The position numbers and the translations under genes are program-made. Positions 44,674 to 53,081 of a stretch of 64,000 nt of DNA are shown here, piece after piece (the first letter of the stretch is position 1; every line of letters begins with the position of its first letter). The notes beneath the pieces were generated by a model. It was not told where the DNA came from. It saw only the letters and a program-made list of their open reading frames with translations, and did no database searches. This stretch comes from JAOEGB01 sp041262585 (lineage in GTDB: Bacteria > Actinomycetota > Actinomycetes > Streptosporangiales > Streptosporangiaceae): NCBI RefSeq assembly GCF_041262585.1, contig NZ_JBGCBZ010000007.1, positions 62,001-126,000 on the forward strand, in the 5' to 3' direction.

Positions 44674-45237
44674 TCACATCGCCTGCTCGTGGGTCCACTG
44701 CTGGTCCTGCCACGCGGGGTCCAGCGGGATGTGGGTGATGTGGTTGGTGTAGTTCGACAGCGTCTTCATGCCGACGCCGAGCACGATGTCGAGCACGTGG
44801 CGGCGAGTGTGGCCGGCGGCCAGGAATGCCTCGATCTCGGCGTCGTCCACCGAGCCGCGCTGGGCGACCATCGCCTGGGTCAGGCGGCGAACGGCCTCCA
44901 GTTCCGCGTCTGGGAGCTGCTTGCCCTCGCGTAGGGCCTGGACCACCTCGGCCGGGATGTGGGCGCGCAGCGCGAGGGTGGAGTGGGCGGCCACGCAGTA
45001 CTCGCAGCCGTTCTCCACGCTGGCCGTGATCAGCACTACCTGCTTGGCCGCCAGGGACAGCGACGACCTGCCGAACTGTTCGGCCAGCGCGTTGTAGCCG
45101 GCCAGCAGCTCGGGCGATTCGGCCATCACCGCATTGAGCGTGGTCACGAACCCCATGCGCTTTTTGGCGGCCTCCAGCATCGGGCGCGCCGCCTCGGGTG
45201 CGTCGCTCTCGTCGTAGACGCGGAAATCGATCATCAT
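44674..45237 (-). CDS. Carboxymuconolactone decarboxylase / AhpD-like alkylhydroperoxidase
   Basis: 187-aa all-helical protein with the redox motif CEYCVAAHS (CxxC plus His) of AhpD-type peroxidases, and the helix segment GYNALAEQFGRSSLSLAAKQ. The first ATG (45237) overlaps the TetR stop; a second ATG three bases on is equally good after GAGGAG. It is the likely target and operon partner of that TetR regulator. An oxidative-stress or peroxide-related role is inferred from the family. Confidence 0.9.
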   Translation of the reverse strand: MMIDFRVYDESDAPEAARPMLEAAKKRMGFVTTLNAVMAESPELLAGYNALAEQFGRSSLSLAAKQVVLITASVENGCEYCVAAHSTLALRAHIPAEVVQALREGKQLPDAELEAVRRLTQAMVAQRGSVDDAEIEAFLAAGHTRRHVLDIVLGVGMKTLSNYTNHITHIPLDPAWQDQQWTHEQAM

Positions 45238-45833
45238 CTCTCCTCAGTGGTGGTGAACCCGTCCAGGACGGCTCGTGCCCCGGCCAGCAGGTCGGCCGCC
45301 CTGGCGCCGGCCCGTGAACGCAGGTTGACCCCGTAGGCCAGCAGCGCCAGCGTCTCGGCACCCGCGGCCAGGTCCAGGCCGGGCCGTACCTGGCCGCGGT
45401 CACGTGCCGCCTCCAGCGCGGCGCGCATCGCGGCCCGCAGGGCGGCGTGGTGCGCGTCCAGGACCTGCCGGATCTCGGAAACCTCACGGGCGGCACTGGT
45501 GTGCGTGTTGGTGACCAGGCAGCCCCAGCGGGCGCGCTCACCCGCACAGCGCGCCGCCACCAACTGCTCGAAGAAGCCGGCGATGGCGGGCAGGCCCCGT
45601 CCGTCGGCGGCCAGTGTGTCGAACACCGGCCGCGAGCACCGCTCCAGGTAGCGGCGCAGCGCGGCCGCCTGCAGCCGCTCCTTGCCGCCGAAGGTCGCAT
45701 ACAGACTGGACCGGCTCAGCCCGGTGGCCTGCACGACCTCGGCGATGCCGGTGACATCGGCGCCGCGCTCCCAGAACAGGCGCACCATCTGGTCCAGCGC
45801 CACCTCCGGGTCGAAGTGCTTGATGTCGGGCAT
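45234..45833 (-). CDS. TetR-family transcriptional regulator
   Basis: 199-aa regulator. ATG 45833 is chosen for GGAGG 6 bases upstream. HTH: MVRLFWERGADVTGIAEVVQ then ATGLSRSSLYATFGGKERL. The C-terminal domain (RWGCLVTNTHTSAAREVSEI) is of the TetR_C type seen in regulators of peroxide or xenobiotic genes. Coupled to the AhpD-like gene (ATGA). Confidence 0.92.
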   Translation of the reverse strand: MPDIKHFDPEVALDQMVRLFWERGADVTGIAEVVQATGLSRSSLYATFGGKERLQAAALRRYLERCSRPVFDTLAADGRGLPAIAGFFEQLVAARCAGERARWGCLVTNTHTSAAREVSEIRQVLDAHHAALRAAMRAALEAARDRGQVRPGLDLAAGAETLALLAYGVNLRSRAGARAADLLAGARAVLDGFTTTEER

Positions 45834-45926
45834 CGCGAACCTCCATCCTGGAACGACCGGTCCAAGATAAGGGAGTAAGGCGATAAAGGGCAACCCACGC
45901 CCGCTGCGGGCGACGGCATCTCCGCT

Positions 45927-47795
45927 TCAGCTACTCGATTCCGTCGGTTCCGCAAGTCCAAGAATGGAACGGAGATCTCGCGGCGTCACGGACAGGTCTT
46001 TCAGCTTCACGGTGGCAGCAGCGTTTACGGCGAACCGCAATGCGTGATTCGTGGCGGAAATGCCGCCGTTCCGAGTCGTGATGGTCCGAAGCGCCTGAAT
46101 GCTCTCTTCCAGGCGGGCCTCCAGGGCTTGGCGGTCGCCGCGCCGCCGAGCGGCCATTCTGCGCACGTCGAGCATGATCGCATGCAAGGCCGCCTCGTTC
46201 GCCTCCTGATCCGGGGTACGGGTCAACGTCGCGGCTACATCGTCGGCCTGCTCGTCGTAACAGGACTCAAGTTCGTGCAGCACGGTGGCCGCGACCTCCA
46301 CCGAGTGGTTCTTGATCGCGGCGAGGTTGAACGCGAACGCCCCCGTGCGCCCGTATCGAACGATCTCGTCGCCCTCGCGCGGACCGCCTACCACGAAGAT
46401 CGGGCCAGATGGGTTGCCCGTCGGTCCAACGAGGTGGCCGCGGCTGTCCACCTCAACTCCCCGTCCGGTGCGCCGATGCGGTAAGGCGATTTCTTTCCGC
46501 AGGAGGTTCGCCCAGAGCGTTGAGTCAACGCGCTCGTAGTCGGACTCCCGTCCGAAGTTCGAGATCACGAGATCAGCCTCGATAGTCTGCGTCGAAGCCT
46601 GCCCCGCGACGGACAGGACCAGCGTGCCCGCCTCGGTGGTGCGGATCTCTTCGACTCTCCCGGCGGTGCGGATGACCTGGTCGCCATCGGCCATCGCGGC
46701 ATCAACTATCTCGGTCGTATAAGCCACAGCGCCCACTCGCAGTATGGCCAGCAGGGTTCCGTAGCTGTCGAGGAGCGCGCGGAGATCGGAAGACGGTACG
46801 CGCTCCAGGATTTCGGGCAGATAGGGCTCCCACGATTTGGCGACTCGTTCTGTTATCACAGCCGGTGACACTTCGGGATACTCGTGGGCGACGGTGGCGC
46901 AGGCCCGCTCCCATTCGTCCTGGAACCGTCGAACGAAATCCTTCCGCCCTTCGTAGACGTCACCGTGGAGTTGCGGGGCCGGCAAGCTGAGGACGCGGTG
47001 CTGGTGATCAGGGGGATAGGTCCGGGGCGTCAAGCCGGAGCGCGAGATCATGTAAATCTTTCCCCTGTGGCCGCGGCGCAGGAGAAGCGTCGCCGAGTCG
47101 TACGCGCTGAGCAGCGTACCGACGATGGCCACGACGGCGTCCTGCCGAAGGCCGAGAACCCGCTCGATCGCCATCTCCGAGTACGGGTGTCGTATGAACG
47201 AGGGATGGTCCATCACGCCGGCCGCAAAAGATGGGTGCTTCGTCTCGAGCCCAGTCGCGAGAATGACGTGGTCGGCTTCGAGGACCGCCCGGTCGGTTTC
47301 GTCGCCACCGGCCGGCGAGGAAGAATTGTCAACGACAACGTGAACGTGGTCACCCATGAATTCCAGATCGACCACTTCGCCGCCGGCTTCGACCAGGGTC
47401 ACGCCTTCCGACGCTTCGCGAACAGCTTCGGCGAGGCGGCTGGCGAGATAGTCCGGGTAGATTCGGCGGGGAGCGGGCCCGGACTCGGTGAACTCGAAGC
47501 TCCGCCACTCCGCGGGCCAGTCGGTTCGGTCGGCTTCGTGGTTGGCCCACAGCACGAAGTCGTCGACATCCTCCCGGAACACTGACATGCGGCCCGCTTG
47601 GATGTTGAAGACGTGGTGCCAGTGGTTGCCCGCCCGGTGATACGCCACCCCGGCGCCCCGATAGTGGGGGTGCCGCTCGATTAACACGACCTGCAAGGGC
47701 TCCCTGGCAAAACGAAGAAGGCGGAGGGCGGTGGCGGTACCTCCCAGGCCTGCTCCGACAATGACAACTCTGCGGTTTCGGTCGGCGCATTTCAC
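45927..47795 (-). CDS. FAD/NAD(P)-binding protein (NAD_binding_9 family)
   Basis: 622-aa flavoprotein. GTG 47795 is chosen for AGGGG 7 bases upstream and because it directly precedes the Rossmann motif RRVVIVGAGLGGTATALRLL; the frame stays open to 48086 without coding character. The family segment is HHVFNIQAGRMSVFREDVDDFVLW; a second nucleotide-binding stretch reads VVAIVGTLLSAYDSATLLL. C-terminal region of about 150 residues is helical. Members are poorly characterised FAD-dependent oxidoreductases, sometimes beside siderophore or secondary-metabolite genes. Less GC-rich than its surroundings; probably acquired. Confidence 0.82.
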   Translation of the reverse strand: MKCADRNRRVVIVGAGLGGTATALRLLRFAREPLQVVLIERHPHYRGAGVAYHRAGNHWHHVFNIQAGRMSVFREDVDDFVLWANHEADRTDWPAEWRSFEFTESGPAPRRIYPDYLASRLAEAVREASEGVTLVEAGGEVVDLEFMGDHVHVVVDNSSSPAGGDETDRAVLEADHVILATGLETKHPSFAAGVMDHPSFIRHPYSEMAIERVLGLRQDAVVAIVGTLLSAYDSATLLLRRGHRGKIYMISRSGLTPRTYPPDHQHRVLSLPAPQLHGDVYEGRKDFVRRFQDEWERACATVAHEYPEVSPAVITERVAKSWEPYLPEILERVPSSDLRALLDSYGTLLAILRVGAVAYTTEIVDAAMADGDQVIRTAGRVEEIRTTEAGTLVLSVAGQASTQTIEADLVISNFGRESDYERVDSTLWANLLRKEIALPHRRTGRGVEVDSRGHLVGPTGNPSGPIFVVGGPREGDEIVRYGRTGAFAFNLAAIKNHSVEVAATVLHELESCYDEQADDVAATLTRTPDQEANEAALHAIMLDVRRMAARRRGDRQALEARLEESIQALRTITTRNGGISATNHALRFAVNAAATVKLKDLSVTPRDLRSILGLAEPTESSS

Positions 47796-48180
47796 CTTAC
47801 GACCCCTGTCCTCTCTGGCATGGCCGGCGAAAACCGGAAGACTTGACCGAGGTCGCGTCGTTCCCGTGGAGCGAATCGAGTAATCAGTGGGTACGGTATC
47901 GTCGATTGTGCTCCGGAAGCACTGGTCGAAGCCGTGTGACTCATCGTGCTCGAAATACGCCGATGGGGTGATGCTGGCCGGGCCGCATCGACGACGCCTG
48001 GCCGATCGTAGGCGGAATGTGAGCATAGGCATGGCCAGAAAGCCATCTCTGACATGCAACAGCCACTGACCCGCTCCTCCGAGCAATGGTTCCTAACCGT
48101 GCGTCATCCTTACCAAGGTCCCGCCTCGTGAGGGGACAACGTCTCTACCGCTCCCCGTCTCCCCGGCGGATCGTGGTGGT
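47796..48180. other. Divergent intergenic region, no gene seen
   Basis: About 385 bases between the FAD protein and the M50 protease, lower in GC than average. Short open frames here carry no recognisable domain or ribosome-binding site. It should contain both divergent promoters. Confidence 0.5.
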
Positions 48181-49317
48181 ATGAAGCCGAACGTGCGACT
48201 GGGATCCGTGGGCGGAGTGCCCATCGGGGTCCACTGGTCGGCCCTGGTTGTCATCGGGCTGATCGTCGTCATGCTCGGCGGCGCGGTGCTCCCAGTCGCG
48301 GCAGGGGGCCTCAACCCGGTCGTCTACTGGGCCGTGGCGGTGGCGACCGCGCTGCTCTTCTTCGTCTCCCTGCTGGCCCACGAGCTGGCGCACAGCCTGG
48401 TCGCCCGTCGCCGCGGCGTGCGCGCGAAATCGGTGACGCTCTGGCTTCTCGGCGGGCTCACCGAGTTGGAGGGCGAGGCCCGGACGCCGCGGGCCGAGCT
48501 GGAGATCGCCATCGTGGGGCCGCTGATGAGCCTCGCCTTCTCCGCCGCCGCGTTCATCGTGCTGCTCACCGTGCCAGGGCCTCCGGCCGTACTGCTGGCG
48601 CTGTCCTGGCTGGCGTTCATGAACCTAGTCCTCGCGGTGTTCAACCTCCTTCCCGGCAGCCCCCTGGACGGCGGGCGCGTGCTCCACTCGGCGCTGTGGC
48701 GGCACTACCATGACCGGGCGCGTGCCGACCGGATGACGGCCCGGGCCGGGCAGACGCTCGGCGCGATGCTCATTGGGATCGGGTTCGTGCAGATGCTCTA
48801 CTGGTCGCCCTCAGGGGGAATCTGGACGATCGTCATCGGGTGGTTCCTCGCCGCGGCGGCCCGGGGCGAGCTCATGACCAGGACGACCCGGGACGGGCTT
48901 GCCGGCCTCCGGGTGCGGGACGTCATGACGACCGACCCGGACCTCGCGTCGGTCTGGCTCGACGTCGAGCAGTTCGTCACCTCAGTGGCGGTGCGGTCGC
49001 GCCAGACGGTCTTCCCGGTGGTCGACTTCGGGGGCGCTCCCGCGGGATACGTCTCGCTGGACTCGCTGGACGCCGTCGCTCCTTCCCGGCGGCGGTCGAC
49101 CCGGATCCAGGCGGTGGCCCGCCCCCTCCCGCCGGAGCGGATCTTGCCGCCGGACGCCGAGGGGGTCCACCTGCTGGACCACCCGCCCACCGGGGAACTG
49201 GTCGCGCTGGTGGTCGAGGGGGAGCGCATCGTAGGCATGGTCACGACGGCGGACCTGTCCAGGATCGTCCGGCTGGCCGCGCTCCGCCGCGTCGTAACCG
49301 GCCTGCCGGTCCGCTGA
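48181..49317 (+). CDS. Site-2-type M50 metalloprotease with CBS domains
   Basis: 378-aa membrane protease. Zinc motif HELAHSL (HExxH) in TM region LLFFVSLLAHELAH and the second metal site NLLPGSPLDGGRVL are both present. Six helices occupy residues 15-225. The C-terminal 140 residues contain two CBS-like repeats (VRDVMTTDPDLASVWLDVEQ and LVALVVEGERIVGMVTTADL), which often bind adenine nucleotides and could gate activity. Rip-like role in signalling or protein quality control. Convergent with the RHIM-motif membrane gene. Confidence 0.9.
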   Translation: MKPNVRLGSVGGVPIGVHWSALVVIGLIVVMLGGAVLPVAAGGLNPVVYWAVAVATALLFFVSLLAHELAHSLVARRRGVRAKSVTLWLLGGLTELEGEARTPRAELEIAIVGPLMSLAFSAAAFIVLLTVPGPPAVLLALSWLAFMNLVLAVFNLLPGSPLDGGRVLHSALWRHYHDRARADRMTARAGQTLGAMLIGIGFVQMLYWSPSGGIWTIVIGWFLAAAARGELMTRTTRDGLAGLRVRDVMTTDPDLASVWLDVEQFVTSVAVRSRQTVFPVVDFGGAPAGYVSLDSLDAVAPSRRRSTRIQAVARPLPPERILPPDAEGVHLLDHPPTGELVALVVEGERIVGMVTTADLSRIVRLAALRRVVTGLPVR

Positions 49318-49351
49318 GGCCTCATGGGCCGGGCGGCCTCATGGGCCGGGC
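49318..49351. repeat. Perfect 17-bp tandem duplication at convergent gene ends
   Basis: GGCCTCATGGGCCGGGC occurs twice back to back (49318-49334, 49335-49351). The second copy contains the stop codon of the minus-strand membrane gene; the first follows directly the stop of the M50 gene. Each unit can form a short GGCC hairpin, so it may serve termination. Confidence 0.75.
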
Positions 49352-51174
49352 TCCTCGTCTTGCGGGGGCGGCCAGCGCTTTTCCGAGCGGGCGTCGCCGC
49401 GGTTCATCCACGCCTTGCCCTCTGCCGCGATCCCCTCAAGCACGTGCAGAGTGTGATGCAGCCCCGCCGCGTCCAACGTCGCCTCGGACACCGTTCCGGG
49501 ATCCTCGCCCTGCTGGAGCTCCTCCGTTCCCGGCTCGATCACCTTGACGCTGATCTTCTGTCCGTCGACGAGGGCGAGTTCGAAGGTCCGCTCGTCGTCG
49601 TCCGCGTGCGTCACGTGTACGGCCGCGACCGCCTCGAAGCGGTAGTTCATCCGATGACGGTCGTGGAAGGTGCCGTCCTCGAAATCAAGCCTGACGGTGA
49701 GCTGACGTACCCCATCGGCGGTGATCAGGAAGGTCAGGAGCCGGTATTTCCGGTACCGCCAGGGGCCGCCCTGCAGCCGCGCCCGGTCCGTGGAACGGCT
49801 TGGCGTCTCGATGAACGCGTACGCGATGATCTCACTCATCTTTAGCCGGTAGTGCTCCAGCGCCAAGTTCAGCAGCACTTTCCGGTCGTAGTCCAGCCAG
49901 GCGGCCATTTCCCGGTCTTCGGGCTTGTCGGCCAGCCGTTCCCGCCATCGGGCTGAGGCCGCATGGCCGTCGGCCAACAGTTCCGCGCGCTCGGACTCGT
50001 CGGCGGCGTGTCGGCGGCGTTCGAGGATGATCCGTAGCCAGGCATGCGCGGCGATCCAGCCGGCCGCGACGACGAGGGCGACCGATCTGATGGCGCTCCA
50101 CGGGTCGGCCTGCACCGCGCCACTGGCCGCCCAGACCCCTCCGGCGGCGAAGGCCAGCGCTCCGAGCACGGCCGTCCCCTTCGCACGCCAGGGCGTGCCC
50201 AGCTCCTGGCGGTAGTTCCACAGCGTGCCGTTCTCCCAGCGCTTTCTGACGTCGCCGACCCGATGGCGGATCAGCCAGTTGATCTTCTCGACCGGGATCC
50301 GCGTCTCGCGATACACGTCCACGACCTCGTCCCGCATGCTCCGGCGGATGCCGGCCGTCCGCGTCAGCCAGACCTCGCGGTCCGCGCCCCGTGGCACGTA
50401 CTTGGCGAAGTAGTAATCGAATCGCTGGTCCACTTTCCAGGCGAAGCCGCCCGGGGGCGCGGTGATCCTGCGATGCGTCGCCATCGCGTATTCCAAGTCC
50501 TTAGCTCTGCGTCGCCCGGACCGGAAGCGCCATTCCACACCGTCGCGGGCGCCGAAGTAGCCGCCGACGACGCTCAGCAGATAGGCCAGCAGACTCGGAA
50601 CCTGGCCGTTTTGCAGGAGCAGATAACCGATGTGCGCCGCTGCCGCGACCGACACGACCGTCCCTGTCACCGCCTGCGCCCAGGTGGAACCGGTGATCGC
50701 GACCGGCGTCGGTTCCCGTACGCGAGGCCCGGCCAGAACGCGAATGTCCGCGTCGGATTTCCCGGCGGACTCCAGGAGCCGGCGGATGATTCGCACTCCG
50801 TGCGCCCAGGAGTCGTCGCCAGTGAGCGGAAGAAAGCGCTCTGAGTCCCGGAGGCGGGCCGTCTCCTCCTCGGATAGCTCATGCCGCGTTCTGCCGCTCA
50901 ACATGGCGAGCAGCCAGTAGAAACAGACCTGGTTGGTGATGTAGCGAGAGACTACGGCTTCATCGATGAGCTGCCGGGCCCGCCCCGCCATATCGCTCTC
51001 AAGGTTTCGCACTCCTGCCTCGAACTTCTCCTGTGGCGACGACCCCGGAGACACGGTGTAGTGGATGCCGCCGTGTACGACCGTCGCCTGCACGTCGACG
51101 TGCGCGGAATCGGCGGCGAAGTTCATTCCGGTGTTCATTCCGGTGCTCATCCCGGTCCCACCCGGCGGCATCAT
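49339..51174 (-). CDS. Four-TM protein with N-terminal RHIM-like motif (putative effector)
   Basis: 611-aa protein. ATG 51174 overlaps the nucleosidase stop (ATGA); a later ATG at 51150 with GGTGGG upstream is possible. Layout: Met/Gly-rich head, RHIM-like motif NFAADSAHVDVQATVVHGGI (residues 18-37), a helical domain 45-115 (FEAGVRNLESDMAGRARQLI; QVCFYWLLAMLSGRT), TM pair about 168-188 and 192-210, a charged cytoplasmic block 212-330, second TM pair about 333-353 and 361-384, and a C-terminal soluble domain 390-611. I recognise no catalytic domain. The same motif occurs in the upstream nucleosidase, suggesting the two proteins nucleate one another. Membrane-disrupting or transport effector role is inference. 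Confidence 0.8.
   Translation of the reverse strand: MMPPGGTGMSTGMNTGMNFAADSAHVDVQATVVHGGIHYTVSPGSSPQEKFEAGVRNLESDMAGRARQLIDEAVVSRYITNQVCFYWLLAMLSGRTRHELSEEETARLRDSERFLPLTGDDSWAHGVRIIRRLLESAGKSDADIRVLAGPRVREPTPVAITGSTWAQAVTGTVVSVAAAAHIGYLLLQNGQVPSLLAYLLSVVGGYFGARDGVEWRFRSGRRRAKDLEYAMATHRRITAPPGGFAWKVDQRFDYYFAKYVPRGADREVWLTRTAGIRRSMRDEVVDVYRETRIPVEKINWLIRHRVGDVRKRWENGTLWNYRQELGTPWRAKGTAVLGALAFAAGGVWAASGAVQADPWSAIRSVALVVAAGWIAAHAWLRIILERRRHAADESERAELLADGHAASARWRERLADKPEDREMAAWLDYDRKVLLNLALEHYRLKMSEIIAYAFIETPSRSTDRARLQGGPWRYRKYRLLTFLITADGVRQLTVRLDFEDGTFHDRHRMNYRFEAVAAVHVTHADDDERTFELALVDGQKISVKVIEPGTEELQQGEDPGTVSEATLDAAGLHHTLHVLEGIAAEGKAWMNRGDARSEKRWPPPQDEEPGP
51064..51099 (-). other. RHIM-like motif coding segment, membrane protein
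   Basis: Encodes VDVQATVVHGGI (residues 26-37), matching VGIQAGIVHGGI of the partner gene at 8 of 12 positions and at 13 of 22 over the longer motif starting N-x-A-x-D-S-A. Pattern V-x-[IV]-Q-A-x-[IV]-V-H-G-G-I resembles RHIM-type bacterial amyloid signalling sequences. Confidence 0.6.
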
Positions 51175-52336
51175 GACAGAGCCTGGGCCAGGGTGATGAT
51201 GTTCGCCAGGTCCGCCGCCAGGTCGGCGACGTCGCTGATCAGCCCGCGCAGCTTCTTGAGCGCCAGCTTCAGCCTGCCCTTGCTCTGCGGCGTCTTTGCC
51301 TTCAGGGCCTCGTCGGCAACGGTGAGCTCAGCCTCCGCCGCCTCGTAGGTCTCCTCGTCCAGGTGCCCATCGGCCCGCGCTCGCTGGAGCTGGGCTCGGA
51401 ACCCGGCGAGTGCCTCCGCCAGGTCCGTTGGCTGGCTCGGGTCGTGGCCGATCCGGATGCCGCCGTGCACGATACCGGCCTGGATTCCTACCCGCGCACT
51501 GTCACGTGCGATGTTGTACGGCACCTCATGCCCTGGCATCGCTGATCCCCTCGCCGTTGTCTTGGTCGCCAGCCAGCCGCCGTCCTTTTCCTCGGCGGCG
51601 ATCTCTTCGGCCAGTGCCGCGGCGAACGCCGCCGCGTTGGCCACGGCCCGCTGCTGCCAGTGATCGCGGTCCGTGACCTCCTTCGTTCCGTCGGCCCGAT
51701 CGCTGATGCCCCGTATGACGACCACTGGGAGGGCCCCGTTCAGGTGCCCGGCCTGGGCCACACCGGCGCCCTCCATCTCGATCGCGGACGCGTCGTTGTA
51801 GTTCTGGTGGATCCATCGGGCATGTCCGGACACCCGGGAGTTCAGGACCACCTCACCGGCGGCGATGGGGCCGAAATGCACCTGGGGTGCCGGGCTGCGA
51901 TCCGGAAGGTCGCGCGCCCACGCGTCGGTACGGCCGATGTACCGCGCGATCTGATCGGCGGCGTGCGAGGTCTCCCAAGTCCGGGGGCGGCTCTTGAGCC
52001 CGTCGTCCTCGCTCGTCCCTCCGTGGTACGCGTAGATGCGCGTCGCCACCACGACATCCCCGAGGGCGATGTGGGAGTGAGGGCGCCCGCCACGCCCACG
52101 AAGAGCAGAGCGGCTGGGGCGAACTCGGCGATGGCGCGCTCGGCCAGTACGGCCGCCGACTGGTTTCCCGTGCCGACATGGGCCAGGGCCACCCGGCAGC
52201 GGCCACTCGTGAGGCGGCCGACCTCGAAACGGGTGCCGTGCTGATGGCGGTGCAACTCCGGGTCGACCAGCTTCTTGCGGATCGCTTGATACTCCAGATC
52301 CAACGCGGTGAGGATCACAATCGGGCGGTTGCTCAC
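51171..52336 (-). CDS. MTA/SAH-nucleosidase-fold protein with RHIM-like motif, interrupted by 1-nt frameshift
   Basis: Reading from GTG 52336 (GGAG 7 bases upstream) gives VIVLTALDLEYQAIR-type start (IVILTALDLEYQAIRKKL), AHVGTGNQSAAVLAE and FVGVAGALTP; then the frame breaks at 52073-52071. One base back, the frame continues HIALGDVVVATRIYAYHGG, SAIEMEGAGVAQ (ribose-binding Glu) and VIRGISDRADG (catalytic Asp) to the TGA at 51171. A single C missing from a C-run would restore about 388 aa. After the PNP_UDP_1 domain come the RHIM-like motif (about residues 283-294) and a helical C-terminal region of about 95 aa (HLDEETYEAAEAELTVADEA). Nucleosidase domains serve as effector or sensor parts in fungal NLR-type proteins and bacterial conflict systems. 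Confidence 0.75.
51456..51491 (-). other. RHIM-like motif coding segment, nucleosidase protein
   Basis: Encodes VGIQAGIVHGGI within NIARDSARVGIQAGIVHGGI. It follows the nucleosidase domain and precedes the helical C-terminus. Pairs with the motif at 51064-51099 in the next gene. Confidence 0.6.
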
Positions 52337-52340
52337 GCTT

Positions 52341-53066
52341 CTACTCCTTTGCGCTCGTAGCCTCGGCGGGCCGGAACATCGGCGGATAAAGGACCGTGCA
52401 GGGACCGGCCCGGAACAACCGGGCCGGTCGCCCAGTGGCCGCTTTGCGGGCCGCCCCTGCCGGAACGATGAACCCTTCGGTCTTCTGGACCTTGCGATAG
52501 AAGTTCCGGGGGTCGAGCGGGACTCCCCAGACCGCCTCGTACACGTCCTGCAGATCGGTGATCGTGAACGTCGGTCCGCAGAACGCCGTCGCGAGGGCGG
52601 AGTGCTCAAGCTTGACGCGGGCGCGTTCTACGCCGTCCGCGATGATGCGCCGGTGGTCGAAGGCCAGCTCGAGGTCGCCGGAGAGCACCCGGTCGGCGGG
52701 CTGCCATCCGGCGTCGGCCGCGTCCGTTCCAGCGGTCGGCTCGGGCAAGCGGGGCGCGATGGCCAGGTACGCAACCGACACCACCCGGCCGCGGGGGTCG
52801 CGGCCTGGGTCGCCGTACACGCCCAGTTCTTCCAGGCGGAGGGTCTCGACGTCGAGGGCGGCCTCCTCCGACAGCTCCCGGTGAGCCGCGGAGATGATGT
52901 CCTCCTCAGCGTGCTGCAGGAATCCGCCGGGCAGTGCGTGGGTGCCCTTGTACGGCTCGATGCCACGCTCGACGAGCAGCACGTGCAGGCGCGACTCACG
53001 CAACGTCAGGATCACCAGATCAACGGCGAGCAGCACGAGGGGCGGCACCCATGGGGCATCGGTCAT
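52341..53066 (-). CDS. NrtR-like regulator: Nudix domain plus winged helix
   Basis: 241-aa protein of the Nudix-related transcriptional regulator family. N-terminal Nudix domain with HALPGGFLQHAEEDIISAAH then RELSEEAALD; the box carries one extra residue between Glu and RE compared with the catalytic consensus, so hydrolysis is doubtful and ligand binding (ADP-ribose-type in known NrtRs) more likely. C-terminal winged helix: LEHSALATAFCGPTFTITDL and DPRNFYRKVQKTEGFI. Four bases separate its stop from the nucleosidase start, so it heads the operon. A perfect palindrome 15 bases upstream of its ATG is the likely operator. Confidence 0.88.
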   Translation of the reverse strand: MTDAPWVPPLVLLAVDLVILTLRESRLHVLLVERGIEPYKGTHALPGGFLQHAEEDIISAAHRELSEEAALDVETLRLEELGVYGDPGRDPRGRVVSVAYLAIAPRLPEPTAGTDAADAGWQPADRVLSGDLELAFDHRRIIADGVERARVKLEHSALATAFCGPTFTITDLQDVYEAVWGVPLDPRNFYRKVQKTEGFIVPAGAARKAATGRPARLFRAGPCTVLYPPMFRPAEATSAKE

Positions 53067-53081
53067 GCGGCTGAGGCTAGC

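Noticed and set aside
47887..48069. 60-codon plus-strand frame in the intergenic region
   Set aside because: No ribosome-binding site, no domain, atypical composition; likely chance.
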